Counted from the stretch's first letter, positions 1-9,292 are shown. The stretch: 49,186 nucleotides of DNA from Lachnospiraceae bacterium (GCA_017482485.1 JAFUMV010000025.1:1-49186), one strand, 5' to 3'. Translations and numbers: made by a program. The notes: a model not told the origin generated them from the sequence alone.

Positions 1-210
1 AAGGATTCCATTAAGCCCGGACAGAAGGTGCTTTTGGTTGACGATCTGATTGCCACAGGAGGAACAACCGAAGCAATGATTAAGCTGATCGAACGGCTTG
101 GCGGAGAGGTGGTAGCTATTGTGGTGCTGATCGAACTGGCCGGTTTGAAAGGCAGAGAGAAGATTGCAGGATATCGTCTGGATGCCGCAATCACCTATGA
201 AGGAAAATAG
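1..210 (+). CDS. apt: Adenine phosphoribosyltransferase, C-terminal part (cut by window start)
   Basis: The reading frame is open from base 1 and ends at a TAG at 208-210, so only about 69 C-terminal residues are present. They contain the type I phosphoribosyltransferase PRPP-binding loop, [13 protein letters not shown], followed by an APRT-type end ([12 protein letters not shown], then a YRLDA segment). APRT makes AMP from adenine and PRPP in the cytosol (purine salvage). The next gene, relA, starts about 25 bases downstream; apt-relA is a very common firmicute pair. Family assignment is firm from the loop and the neighbour; the N-terminal half cannot be judged. Confidence 0.88.
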   Translation, partial: KDSIKPGQKVLLVDDLIATGGTTEAMIKLIERLGGEVVAIVVLIELAGLKGREKIAGYRLDAAITYEGK

Positions 211-235
211 AGTTACTGTTCACGAAGGTACATGT

Positions 236-2569
236 ATGAGTATGACGGAAGAAAAGAATACACAATCGAATACGCCGGAACTGGTGATTGATGATGGAAG
301 AATAGAAGCGACCAGAGAATATGCGAGTCCGGAGGATCTGTACAAGGATCTGATTGAACGGGTACAGAAGTACCATCCCTCTGATGATATTTCTCTGATT
401 GAGAAAGCCTATAAGCTTGCAAGGAGCGCCCATGAAGGGCAGGTCCGCAAGTCGGGAGAACCCTACATCATTCATCCGCTCTGTGTCGCCATCATTCTGG
501 CAGATCTGGAGCTGGATAAGGAAACCATCGTGGCAGGACTTCTTCATGACGTGGTGGAAGACACCATTATGACAGATGAAGAAATCGGAGAACAATTCGG
601 AAAAGATGTGGCTTTGCTGGTAGACGGCGTGACAAAGTTAAAGCATCTGCATCTGGCAGATCATTCCGGTAATAAGACAGAGGCACAGCTGGAAATGCAG
701 GCTGAGAACCTGCGAAAAATGTTTCTTGCGATGGCGAAGGATATCCGCGTCATCATGATTAAACTGGCAGACCGTCTTCACAATATGCGTACCTTAAAGC
801 ATATGCCTCCGGAAAAGCAGCAGCGGATAGCCCGGGAGACAATGGATATTTATGCACCCATTGCGCAGCGTCTCGGTATTTCCAAAATTAAGGTAGAACT
901 GGACGATCTTTCGCTCAAATATCTGGAACCGGATGTTTATTATGATCTGGTGGACAAGATTGCGATGCGCAAAAGCGAGCGTGAGAAGTATATTGAGAGT
1001 ATTGTTATAGAAGTCAGCGATCATATTAAAAAGGCCGGCATTGAGGCCAAGATTGACGGACGCGTGAAGCATTTCTTCAGTATTTACAAAAAGATGAAGA
1101 ATCAGCATAAGTCAATCGATCAGATTTATGATCTGTTTGCAGTTCGTATCATTGTGGATAATCTGAAGGACTGTTATGCGGCACTGGGCGTAATACATGA
1201 AATGTATAAACCCATCCCGGGACGCTTTAAAGATTATATTGCCATGCCAAAGGCCAATATGTATCAGTCTTTGCATACTACGCTGATCGGCAGCTCGGGC
1301 CAGCCCTTTGAAATTCAGATTCGTACTTATGAGATGCATCGTGTGGCGGAATACGGTATTGCGGCACACTGGAAATATAAAGAAGCTTCCGACGGAAAGA
1401 AGGTGGAAGCCCAGGAAGAAGAAAAGCTGTCCTGGCTGCGCCAGATTCTGGAATGGCAGCGTGAAATGTCTGATAACAAGGAATTCATGCACATGTTAAA
1501 AAGTGACCTGGATCTGTTTTCGGACAGCGTTTACTGTTTCACGCCTACCGGTGATGTAAAAACATTGCCGGCCGGCTCTACCCCCATCGATTTTGCTTAC
1601 AGTGTCCATACTGCTGTAGGAAACAAAATGATCGGCGCCAGAGTAAACGGAAAGCTAGTCACCATCGACTATGAAATCCAGAACGGTGACCGGGTGGAGA
1701 TTCTGACTTCCCAGAACTCCAAAGGCCCCAGCCGTGACTGGCTGAATGTGGTTCGCTCCACGCAGGCGAAGAATAAGATTAACCAGTGGTTTAAGAACGA
1801 ACTCAAGGAAGAGAACATCGTCAAGGGAAAAGATCTCTTTTATGCTTATTGTAAAGCCCGTTCCATCAATCTGGGCGAAATCATGAGGCCGGAATATCAG
1901 GCGATTGTCCAGAAAAAGTACGGCTTTATGGACTGGGATTCTCTGCTTGCGGCAATCGGACACGGCGCTTTGAAAGAGGGCCAGATTGCAAATCGCATGC
2001 AGGAGCTTTATGATAAAGATCATCCCAAGGTGATGACCAACGAAGAGGTTCTTGCGAGCATTGCGGAAAACGGCGCAAAGCAGAATCCCCAGATGAAAGC
2101 CAAGAGTAAAAACGGCATCGTCGTAAAGGGAATTCATGATGTGGCAGTTCGCTTTTCCAGATGCTGTTCCCCGGTGCCCGGGGATGAAATTGTCGGTTTT
2201 GTCACCCGCGGACGCGGAATCTCCATTCATCGTACGGACTGTATCAATGTGCTGAGCCTGCCGGAAATTGAACGGGCCAGACTGATTGAAGCGGAGTGGG
2301 AGAGAAATGACAAGGTCGGAGAAGGAGAAAAATATACAGCCGGACTTAATATTTATGCCCATGACAGAAGCGGACTTTTGGCGGATATCACAAAGACTCT
2401 GACAGAACGAAACGTGGATATTACAGCGCTGAACACCCGCACGAATAAGCAGGGCATGGCAACAATGTCCATTTCCTTTGAAATTGCCAGCCGTGAGGAG
2501 CTTGCTCAGATCGTGGCAAAACTGCGCAATGTCAACAGCGTGGTGGATATTGAAAGAACGGCACAGTAA
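236..2569 (+). CDS. relA: Bifunctional (p)ppGpp synthetase/hydrolase (RelA/SpoT, Rel)
   Basis: Long RSH enzyme of about 777 residues that makes and degrades the alarmone (p)ppGpp. Domains in order: HD hydrolase with an intact HDVVED motif near residue 104; RelA/SpoT synthetase with the RFKDYIAMPK...YQSLHT region near residue 330; TGS domain (YCFTPTGDVKTLPAGSTPIDFAY); the conserved RFSRCCSPVPGD cysteine region; and a C-terminal ACT/RRM domain (LTERNVDITALNTRT). Both catalytic halves look intact, so it should be bifunctional, the usual firmicute Rel. The frame is open upstream, but ATG 236 is chosen because a GAAGG lies 7 bases before it; ATG 197 would overlap apt and has no binding site. ATG 242 is a further alternative. 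Confidence 0.95.
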   Translation: MSMTEEKNTQSNTPELVIDDGRIEATREYASPEDLYKDLIERVQKYHPSDDISLIEKAYKLARSAHEGQVRKSGEPYIIHPLCVAIILADLELDKETIVAGLLHDVVEDTIMTDEEIGEQFGKDVALLVDGVTKLKHLHLADHSGNKTEAQLEMQAENLRKMFLAMAKDIRVIMIKLADRLHNMRTLKHMPPEKQQRIARETMDIYAPIAQRLGISKIKVELDDLSLKYLEPDVYYDLVDKIAMRKSEREKYIESIVIEVSDHIKKAGIEAKIDGRVKHFFSIYKKMKNQHKSIDQIYDLFAVRIIVDNLKDCYAALGVIHEMYKPIPGRFKDYIAMPKANMYQSLHTTLIGSSGQPFEIQIRTYEMHRVAEYGIAAHWKYKEASDGKKVEAQEEEKLSWLRQILEWQREMSDNKEFMHMLKSDLDLFSDSVYCFTPTGDVKTLPAGSTPIDFAYSVHTAVGNKMIGARVNGKLVTIDYEIQNGDRVEILTSQNSKGPSRDWLNVVRSTQAKNKINQWFKNELKEENIVKGKDLFYAYCKARSINLGEIMRPEYQAIVQKKYGFMDWDSLLAAIGHGALKEGQIANRMQELYDKDHPKVMTNEEVLASIAENGAKQNPQMKAKSKNGIVVKGIHDVAVRFSRCCSPVPGDEIVGFVTRGRGISIHRTDCINVLSLPEIERARLIEAEWERNDKVGEGEKYTAGLNIYAHDRSGLLADITKTLTERNVDITALNTRTNKQGMATMSISFEIASREELAQIVAKLRNVNSVVDIERTAQ

Positions 2570-2641
2570 TGCGGTCAAATCTGATTTTAGGGATGAGCTG
2601 ACGGCGATAAAGCTGCAAAGCGTTTTGATATGGAGGACTCA

Positions 2642-3274
2642 ATGGCGGAGATAAAAATCGGACGCATGACTTTAGGAGTCTGCGCCACAAACTGTTATTT
2701 TTTATATAAAGAAGGAAACAGCGACGTGATTATGATCGATCCTGCTGACCGCGGCGCAGACATTTATAATGCGCTTAAGGGAAAAGGAATGAATGTGGCA
2801 GCAATTCTGCTGACGCACGCCCATTTTGATCACATCTACGGAGCGGATAAGCTGCGGGAGCTGTCCGGCGCAAAAATTTATGCGCTGGACGCAGAAAAAG
2901 TAGTGTGTCAGGATGCTTATGTCAATGTTTCTGCTCAATTTGGACGCAAAGTGACCATCGCGCCCGATGAATGGCTGACAGACGGACAGAAGCTTACACT
3001 GGCGGATGTGGAGCTTGAGGTGATTTCCACACCGGGACACACCATCGGAAGTGTATGCTATTATGTGAAGGATGCGGGAATTTTGGTGGCAGGGGACACT
3101 CTGTTTGAAAACTCTGTGGGAAGAACCGATTTTCCTACCGGCAGCATGAGCAAGCTGGTGCGTTCCATCAAAGAAAAGCTGTTTGTTCTGCCCGATGAGA
3201 CGAAGGTATATCCGGGACACGGAGATTCCACGACGATCGGCAATGAGAAAAAATACAATCCTTTCTGTCAGTAA
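2642..3274 (+). CDS. Metallo-beta-lactamase-fold hydrolase (glyoxalase II-like)
   Basis: About 210 residues with the zinc-binding THAHFDH motif (His59, His61, Asp63, His64), a later TPGHTIGS histidine, the GDTLFENSVGRTDF aspartate segment and a terminal YPGHG histidine: a complete binuclear metal site. The size and the GRTDFPTG signature match the small YqgX/GloB-like hydrolases that in clostridia follow relA; probable reaction is thioester hydrolysis, but the substrate cannot be read from sequence. ATG 2642 has GGAGG five bases upstream and is preferred over ATG 2630, which would lie on top of that site. Downstream, 3275-3429 holds no gene; it contains a short TGCGCAG/CTGCGCA inverted repeat (3342-3372). 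Confidence 0.85.
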   Translation: MAEIKIGRMTLGVCATNCYFLYKEGNSDVIMIDPADRGADIYNALKGKGMNVAAILLTHAHFDHIYGADKLRELSGAKIYALDAEKVVCQDAYVNVSAQFGRKVTIAPDEWLTDGQKLTLADVELEVISTPGHTIGSVCYYVKDAGILVAGDTLFENSVGRTDFPTGSMSKLVRSIKEKLFVLPDETKVYPGHGDSTTIGNEKKYNPFCQ

Positions 3275-3429
3275 CTGAAAAATGTCCTGCTATTAATGCT
3301 TTTTGCAGGCGGTATGGGAAGATAAAATACGAAAAGAATCATGCGCAGCATCGAAGAAACGGTGACTGCGCAGTTTTGCCGTCAGCGGTTTGGAAAAAGG
3401 CTGTCCGGCAGTGAGATAAAGGAAAAAAG

Positions 3430-4911
3430 ATGATAATTGTTACATTAAATGAAGATAACTTTGCATATGACATTCATTCTCTGGTGAAAGCTTTTTATCC
3501 TGAGCAGGAAGTAAAGGTTTTTGTGAAAGGACAAAAGGATCTGGAAAGTGATTTTGGTTTGCCGGCTTTTTTTGTACGCTTTGAAACTGCAAAAATCTGC
3601 TGCGGACTGTATAAGACCTGTGCGCCCACGGGTGGTGAAAATGAAGATTTTGTCCGGGAGTCTGTTCTTTCTGCTCCTGATGACCGTGTGGCGGTGAAGA
3701 ATGAACTGAAACGCTTATTATATGATATGCTTTCCGGCGTGACAGGCAAAAAACTGCCCTGGGGAACACTGACCGGCATCCGCCCCACAAAAATTGCGGT
3801 TCAGCTTCTGGAACAGGGAAAGAGCGAGGCGGAGGTGCGTTCCTATATGACGGGAACTTACCTGGCATCTGCAGAAAAAACGGCTCTTTCTATCGACATT
3901 GCCAAAAGAGAGATGGAAATCCTTTCCCCCATTCACTATGAAAAGGGATACAGCCTCTATATCGGCATTCCGTTTTGTCCCACCACCTGCCTGTATTGCT
4001 CCTTTACTTCTTTCCCGATCTGTGTCTGGAAAAAGAGAGTGGGTGAATATCTGGATGCGGTGGAAAAAGAAATTGATTTTGTAAAAGAAGCCTGCAAAGA
4101 TAAGATACTGGACAGCGTTTATATCGGCGGCGGTACGCCTACCACGTTGGAGCCGGATCAGCTGGAACGACTGCTTTCCAAATTAAAGGAAAGCTTTGAC
4201 TGGACCAATGTGCAGGAATTTACGGTGGAGGCCGGACGGGCGGACAGCATTACCCGGGAGAAGCTTCGTGTTTTGCAAAAACACGGTGTTACCAGAATTT
4301 CTGTCAATCCTCAGACCATGAATCAGAAAACCTTAAAGCTCATCGGCAGGCAGCATACCGTAGAACAGGTGGAAGAAGCGTTTGCCATGGCCCGGGAAGA
4401 GGGATTTGATAATATTAATATGGATCTGATTTTGGGATTGCCCGGGGAGACTAAGGAAGATGTGGCTTATACCATCCAACGGGTCAAAGCCTTAAATCCC
4501 GACAGCCTGACGGTTCATTCTCTTGCCATCAAGCGTGCTTCGAAGCTTTCTCAGTGGATCATTGAAAACGGCATTTCCACGCTCAACAACACCGATGAGA
4601 CCATGGAAATCGCGGCGGACGGCGCATATGCTCTGGGCATGGAGCCCTATTACCTTTACCGCCAGAAAAACATGTCGGGCAACTTTGAAAACGTGGGTTA
4701 CGCAAAGCCGGGCAAGGCCGGGATCTACAATATCCTTATTATGGAAGAAAAAGAATCCATTATGGCGCTGGGCGCAGGAACCATTTCAAAAGCGGTGTTC
4801 GGCAGCGGACGCATTGAGCGCTGCGATAATGTGAAGGATGTGGCTCTTTATATCGAAAAGATCGATGAGATGATCGACCGTAAAAGAAAGCTGTTAGGTC
4901 TTGAAAAATAA
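3430..4911 (+). CDS. hemZ: Coproporphyrinogen dehydrogenase-like radical SAM protein HemZ
   Basis: 493 residues. An N-terminal domain of about 170 residues particular to HemZ precedes a radical SAM domain with CPTTCLYC (Cys183, Cys187, Cys190), which binds the 4Fe-4S cluster, then YIGGGTPT (SAM binding) and a HemN-like C-terminal part. The HemN/HemZ family is classed as oxygen-independent coproporphyrinogen III oxidase, although several HemN-like proteins are heme chaperones or methyltransferases, so the actual reaction is uncertain. Position between the MBL hydrolase and hisS is typical for Lachnospiraceae. The ribosome binding site (AAAGGA) is weak. Confidence 0.87.
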   Translation: MIIVTLNEDNFAYDIHSLVKAFYPEQEVKVFVKGQKDLESDFGLPAFFVRFETAKICCGLYKTCAPTGGENEDFVRESVLSAPDDRVAVKNELKRLLYDMLSGVTGKKLPWGTLTGIRPTKIAVQLLEQGKSEAEVRSYMTGTYLASAEKTALSIDIAKREMEILSPIHYEKGYSLYIGIPFCPTTCLYCSFTSFPICVWKKRVGEYLDAVEKEIDFVKEACKDKILDSVYIGGGTPTTLEPDQLERLLSKLKESFDWTNVQEFTVEAGRADSITREKLRVLQKHGVTRISVNPQTMNQKTLKLIGRQHTVEQVEEAFAMAREEGFDNINMDLILGLPGETKEDVAYTIQRVKALNPDSLTVHSLAIKRASKLSQWIIENGISTLNNTDETMEIAADGAYALGMEPYYLYRQKNMSGNFENVGYAKPGKAGIYNILIMEEKESIMALGAGTISKAVFGSGRIERCDNVKDVALYIEKIDEMIDRKRKLLGLEK

Positions 4912-5023
4912 GGGAAAACAGTGTAGAATCGAGTAGAAATTCATATATTTAAGTAAATCGGCGCGTTGTGGCATCCGGACAGAACATTTCAGCGCCCAAG
5001 ACGCGATAAAAAGGAGAGAAAAT

Positions 5024-6283
5024 ATGGCACTTTCCAAGAAGCCGGTAACCGGCATGAAGGACATTCTGCCTGCAGAAATGCAGCTGCGGGATTATTGCAT
5101 CAGCGTAATCAAGGAAACCTACGGCAAGTTCGGGTTTACTTCCATTGAAACTCCCTGTGTGGAAAATATTGCAAATTTAAGCAACAAGCAGGGCGGCGAA
5201 AATGAGAAACTGATTTTTAAAATTTTAAAAAGAGGCGAGAAGCTCAATCTGGAGACTGCGAAGGAAGAAGCAGATCTGGTGGATGGCGGTCTACGATACG
5301 ACCTGACTGTTCCGCTGGTTCGTTTTTATTCCAATCACGCAAACGAGCTTCCTTCTCCTTTTAAGGCGCTGCAGATGGGCAATGTATGGCGCGCTGACAG
5401 ACCCCAGAAGGGACGTTACCGCCAGTTCATGCAGTGTGATATCGATATTCTGGGCGAACCCTCCAACCTGGCGGAAATCGAGTTGATTCTGGCTACGACA
5501 ACCACCCTTGGCAAGCTGGGCTTTAAGAACTTCCAGATCCGCATCAATGAAAGAAGAATCTTAAAGGCAATGGCGGCCTACAGCGGATTTGCGGAAGAGT
5601 CTTATGATACGGTATTCATCATTCTGGACAAGATGGATAAGATCGGTCTGGAAGGTGTGGCGGAGGAACTGGAAAAGAGCGGTTTTGCCAAAGAATCCAT
5701 CGAAAAATATCTGGATCTTTTCAAAGACCTTGAAACGGCGGAAGACGGCATCGCTTATCTGGCAGAAAAGCTGACCGGTTATCTGGAACCGGAAGTGGAA
5801 CAGAGCCTGCAGGAAATTATCGCCAGCGTGAAGGCAACGAAATCTTCCGATTTTGAAATTGTATTTGATCCCACTCTGGTGCGCGGTATGTCTTATTATA
5901 CCGGAACCATCTTTGAGATCGCAATGCCGGAATTCGGCGGCAGCTGCGGCGGCGGCGGCCGTTACGACAAGATGGTGGGCAAATTCACCGGTAAGGACGT
6001 TCCTGCCTGCGGATTCTCCATCGGTTTTGAGCGCATCATCATGATCATGATGGAAAAGGGCTTCAGGATTCCTGCGCAGTCAAAGAAAGTGGCTTATCTG
6101 ATCGAAAAGGGCGTGGACGGTGAAGATTTGAGCAAAGTGATTGCACAGGCACAGGAAGCGAGAAAAGACGGCACACAGGTGCTGGTAGCCCGCATGAATA
6201 AGAACAAGAAATTCCAGAAGGAACAGCTGACCCAGGAAGGCTACGAGGAATTCGTGGAATTTTATAAAAATCCCTTAAAATAA
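5024..6283 (+). CDS. hisS: Histidyl-tRNA synthetase
   Basis: 419 residues, class II synthetase. Visible: motif 2 region (RADRPQKGRYRQFMQ), LRYDLTVPLVRF, the HisRS-specific VRGMSYYTGTIFE, and motif 3 (ACGFSIGFERI). It charges tRNA-His with histidine. The C-terminal anticodon-binding part (after about residue 345) is short, about 75 residues, and ends in an unusual lysine-rich stretch; its last strand-helix unit seems to be missing compared with the usual domain of about 90 residues. The start follows AAGGAG by a normal distance. The 112-base leader (4912-5023) shows no T-box that I can recognise. Confidence 0.93.
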   Translation: MALSKKPVTGMKDILPAEMQLRDYCISVIKETYGKFGFTSIETPCVENIANLSNKQGGENEKLIFKILKRGEKLNLETAKEEADLVDGGLRYDLTVPLVRFYSNHANELPSPFKALQMGNVWRADRPQKGRYRQFMQCDIDILGEPSNLAEIELILATTTTLGKLGFKNFQIRINERRILKAMAAYSGFAEESYDTVFIILDKMDKIGLEGVAEELEKSGFAKESIEKYLDLFKDLETAEDGIAYLAEKLTGYLEPEVEQSLQEIIASVKATKSSDFEIVFDPTLVRGMSYYTGTIFEIAMPEFGGSCGGGGRYDKMVGKFTGKDVPACGFSIGFERIIMIMMEKGFRIPAQSKKVAYLIEKGVDGEDLSKVIAQAQEARKDGTQVLVARMNKNKKFQKEQLTQEGYEEFVEFYKNPLK

Positions 6284-6364
6284 TAAAGCTTCGGCGGTTT
6301 GTATATCGTCGCTGCTTGTCAGAGCGAACCGGAAAACGGGGCGCTGCAATAAAAGGAGGCAATT

Positions 6365-8164
6365 ATGGCTGAAACAATGTATGGTTTAAAGCGTACCTGC
6401 CGCTGCGGTGAGGTGACCAACGCTTATGTTGGTCAGACTGTTACCGTCATGGGCTGGGTGGCAAAACAGAGAAATAAAGGCGGTATCGTATTCGTGGATC
6501 TGCGTGACCGGGCAGGCATTCTGCAGGTGGTTTTTGAGGAAGCGGACTGCGGCACCGAAAACTTTGAGAAAGCAGAACGCTTAAGAAGTGAGTTTGTGGT
6601 TGCTGTTGTAGGTACAGTTGAGAAGCGTTCCGGCGCTGTCAATGAAAATCTTGCAACCGGTGATATCGAAATCCGTGCAAAGCAAGTGCGCATTCTTTCC
6701 GAAGCGCAGACCCCTCCTTTCCCCATTGAGTCCAATTCCAAGACCAAAGAGGACATCCGTTTAAAATACCGCTATCTGGATTTAAGACGTCCCGATCAGC
6801 AGGAAAAGATCATTTTAAGAAGTAAGATCTGTGCTGCATTCCGCAGATTTTTGACAGAAGAAGGCTTTCTGGAAATTGAAACTCCCATTCTGTGCAAATC
6901 CACACCGGAAGGTGCAAGAGACTATCTGGTGCCCAGCCGTGTACATCCCGGCAGCTTTTATGCGCTTCCTCAGTCCCCGCAGCTTTTCAAGCAGCTTTTG
7001 ATGTGCTCCGGTTATGACCGTTATTTCCAGATTGCAAAATGCTTCCGTGACGAGGACCTGCGTGCGGACAGACAGCCTGAGTTTACCCAGGTTGACATGG
7101 AACTTTCCTTTGTGGATGTGGATGATGTTATTGATGTAAACGAAAGAGCGCTGCAGTATGTATGCAAGGACGCAATCGGTCTTGACATTCAGCTGCCCCT
7201 GCCCAGAATGAAATGGATTGATGCCATGAACCGTTATGGTTCCGATAAGCCGGATACCCGTTTCGGCATGGAACTGGTGGATGTTTCCGAAGTAGTTGCG
7301 GACTGCGGCTTTAGTGTATTTACCGGCGCGCTGGCAAACGGCGGTTCCGTTCGCGGTATCAATGCAAAGGGACAGGCAGGAATGCCCAGAAAGAAAATCG
7401 ATGCGCTGGTTGATTTCGCAAAAGGGTACGGCGCAAAGGGCCTGGCTTATCTGGCAGTACAGGAAGACGGCTCCTACAAATCTTCTTTTGCAAAATTCAT
7501 GACAGAAGAGCAGCTTGCCGCTCTGGTGAGTGCGATGGATGGACAGCCCGGAGACCTGCTTTTGTTTGCGGCTGACAAGACAAATATCGTATGGAGCGTT
7601 CTGGGCGCACTTCGTCTGGAACTGGGAGAACAGATGGGGCTGATCGACCACAATAAATTTAACTTCCTCTGGGTTGTGGAATTCCCTCAGTTTGAGTGGA
7701 GCGATGAAGAGAACAGATTCATGGCAATGCACCATCCTTTCACCATGCCCATGGAAGAAGACCTGCCTTTACTGGAAACAGATCCCGGCAGGGTTCGCGC
7801 AAAGGCTTACGATATTGTATTAAACGGCGTAGAGCTGGGCGGCGGCTCTGTCCGTATTTTCCAGGATGATGTTCAGGAAAGAATGTTCACCGCTTTGGGC
7901 TTCACCACAGAAGCGGCACATAAGCAGTTTGGCTTCCTTCTGGATGCTTTCAAATACGGAGTACCTCCTCACGCAGGACTGGCATACGGCCTTGACCGTC
8001 TGTGCATGCTGCTGACTCATGCGGACAGCATCCGTGAGGTAATTGCATTCCCGAAGGTAAAGGATGCTTCCTGTCTGATGACAGACTGCCCGAATGTGGT
8101 TGATGATAAGCAGCTTACAGAGCTGGGTATTGCGATTGCCGAAGAGAAGACTGATGCAGAATAA
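6365..8164 (+). CDS. aspS: Aspartyl-tRNA synthetase
   Basis: 599 residues, the normal bacterial length. Order: OB-fold anticodon-binding domain (to about residue 105), class IIb catalytic core with motif 2 (FRDEDLRADRQPEFTQVDME), inserted GAD domain (about 290-420), and motif 3 (AGLAYGLDRL). It charges tRNA-Asp. The ribosome binding site AAAGGAGG lies just before ATG 6365. Eighty-one bases separate it from hisS with no convincing terminator, so the two synthetase genes are probably co-transcribed. Whether it also charges tRNA-Asn cannot be told from sequence alone. Confidence 0.96.
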   Translation: MAETMYGLKRTCRCGEVTNAYVGQTVTVMGWVAKQRNKGGIVFVDLRDRAGILQVVFEEADCGTENFEKAERLRSEFVVAVVGTVEKRSGAVNENLATGDIEIRAKQVRILSEAQTPPFPIESNSKTKEDIRLKYRYLDLRRPDQQEKIILRSKICAAFRRFLTEEGFLEIETPILCKSTPEGARDYLVPSRVHPGSFYALPQSPQLFKQLLMCSGYDRYFQIAKCFRDEDLRADRQPEFTQVDMELSFVDVDDVIDVNERALQYVCKDAIGLDIQLPLPRMKWIDAMNRYGSDKPDTRFGMELVDVSEVVADCGFSVFTGALANGGSVRGINAKGQAGMPRKKIDALVDFAKGYGAKGLAYLAVQEDGSYKSSFAKFMTEEQLAALVSAMDGQPGDLLLFAADKTNIVWSVLGALRLELGEQMGLIDHNKFNFLWVVEFPQFEWSDEENRFMAMHHPFTMPMEEDLPLLETDPGRVRAKAYDIVLNGVELGGGSVRIFQDDVQERMFTALGFTTEAAHKQFGFLLDAFKYGVPPHAGLAYGLDRLCMLLTHADSIREVIAFPKVKDASCLMTDCPNVVDDKQLTELGIAIAEEKTDAE

Positions 8165-8281
8165 GCTGGTGTAGGGGAAAGATCTGCACCCACATCCTAA
8201 GCTTTGTATGCTTTGAACATCTGCAGGTGACAAAATTGCATAATATTAAGAAAATATTCAGTTTTCATTAATAGCAGATAT

Positions 8282-8369
8282 AACTCCCTGTGATAGGATG
8301 CTTTTATGAAAAGCCAATAGCCCAATGCGACAGGACTTTTCACAAAAAGGCATCTTATGACGGGGAGTT
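8282..8369 (+). promoter_or_regulatory. Long imperfect inverted repeat covering the amidase ribosome binding site
   Basis: Left arm 8282-8313 (begins AACTCCCTGTGATAGGATGC) pairs with right arm 8336-8369 (ends GCATCTTATGACGGGGAGTT) around a 22-base loop. About 28 of 32 left-arm bases pair, counting G-T pairs. The outermost seven base pairs include GGGGAG (8362-8367), the best ribosome binding site for the following gene. It may be a translation-controlling leader hairpin or a small dispersed repeat; no T-run follows, so it is not a typical terminator. Confidence 0.65.
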
Positions 8370-8374
8370 TTTGT

Positions 8375-9169
8375 ATGGGAAAAGACCAAAGAAAAAAAGC
8401 ATATTATGCGGACAGCAGAAGATATGATGATTATGAGCAGATCCGGAGAGGAAAAGCGCTGCGCAGAAAAAAGCGCCGCCGTCAGGTGATGATCGCCCGT
8501 CTGGTGCTTGCAGCAGTTTGTGCTTTAATGATGATTGCTCTCGTATTGGGCTTATGGAAAATCGGTTCTTTTATCTGGAACCGGACAGAAGAGGAAGAAA
8601 ATCAGGCTGTATTCAGCCAAAGCAAACAGCTTGACGAAGAATTTGTAAATCAAAATGATTCCATAAAACCTGTCATTACGGAAAAATTTCTCACACCCAA
8701 TGAATATTCCCGCCCCGGCGAAGAACTTCCCGAAGTGACGGAAATTTTTGTTCACTATACAGCCAATGCCGGAACCAGCGCAGCACAGAACCGCAGCTAT
8801 TTTGAAAATCTGGGAATCACGGGTGAAACATCGGCTTCGGCGCATTTTGTGATCGGCTATGAGGGGGAAATTATTCAGTGCCTTCCGCTTTCTGAAATCG
8901 GCTATGCGGTAAAAGAACACAATTATAACTCTATTTCTATAGAATGCTGCTACCTGCAGGAGAATGGGAAGTTTGAAGATGCCACTTACGATTCGCTGAT
9001 TCAGCTTCTGGGATGGCTTTTAAAGGAATACGACCTGGGCCCGTCTGCGGTGCTTCGACACTACGATTCCAGCGGTAAAAAATGCCCGAAATACTATGTT
9101 GAACATGAGGAGGCCTGGGAGAAACTGCTTGAGGATCTGGAGGCATATGCTGCCGGAAGTGAGGTATAA
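8375..9169 (+). CDS. Membrane-anchored N-acetylmuramoyl-L-alanine amidase (Amidase_2/PGRP)
   Basis: About 264 residues. A basic cytoplasmic N-terminus (LRRKKRRR) is followed by one membrane segment (about residues 36-60), then an extracytoplasmic domain of the Amidase_2 type. Zinc ligands are visible in order: VHYTAN, the later LRHYD and GKKCPKYY; SAHFVIGYEGEIIQ is the classic core. It should cut the MurNAc-L-Ala bond in peptidoglycan from the outer face of the membrane. The start is chosen at ATG 8375, with GGGGAG seven bases upstream; ATG 8357 (AAGG six bases upstream) is possible and would add six residues. It stands alone, with a hairpin before it and a promoter after it. Confidence 0.85.
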   Translation: MGKDQRKKAYYADSRRYDDYEQIRRGKALRRKKRRRQVMIARLVLAAVCALMMIALVLGLWKIGSFIWNRTEEEENQAVFSQSKQLDEEFVNQNDSIKPVITEKFLTPNEYSRPGEELPEVTEIFVHYTANAGTSAAQNRSYFENLGITGETSASAHFVIGYEGEIIQCLPLSEIGYAVKEHNYNSISIECCYLQENGKFEDATYDSLIQLLGWLLKEYDLGPSAVLRHYDSSGKKCPKYYVEHEEAWEKLLEDLEAYAAGSEV

Positions 9170-9200
9170 AGAGAAATTCTGCCGTAGGCAAGAAAAATGT

Positions 9201-9228
9201 TTTACATTTCAAAAAATTGTGCTAGAAT
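9201..9228 (+). promoter_or_regulatory. Sigma-A promoter for ddh
   Basis: TTTACA (9201-9206), 16-base spacer, TAGAAT (9223-9228). Transcription should start near 9235, directly at the following inverted repeat. Confidence 0.65.
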
Positions 9229-9235
9229 ACGAAAG

Positions 9236-9263
9236 GGAACATTTTCGACCGGTAAAATGTTCC
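9236..9263 (+). promoter_or_regulatory. Perfect 10-bp inverted repeat at the ddh transcription start
   Basis: GGAACATTTT (9236-9245), eight-base loop, AAAATGTTCC (9254-9263). The position right at the expected +1 suggests an operator or a 5'-end stabilising hairpin for ddh mRNA. No T-run follows, so it is not a terminator. Confidence 0.55.
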
Positions 9264-9292
9264 AACGTTAAAGTGCTAAAGGAGATTAGACA

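Noticed and set aside
1655-2578. Long open frame on the minus strand inside relA (307 codons)
   Set aside because: It mirrors the codon pattern of relA, has no ribosome binding site and no recognisable protein family; relA has full domain support.
4912-5023. Possible T-box leader before hisS
   Set aside because: Only 112 bases, no T-box sequence, specifier loop or terminator could be recognised.
6815-7735. 306-codon minus-strand frame inside aspS
   Set aside because: No start signal and no family; aspS is complete on the other strand.
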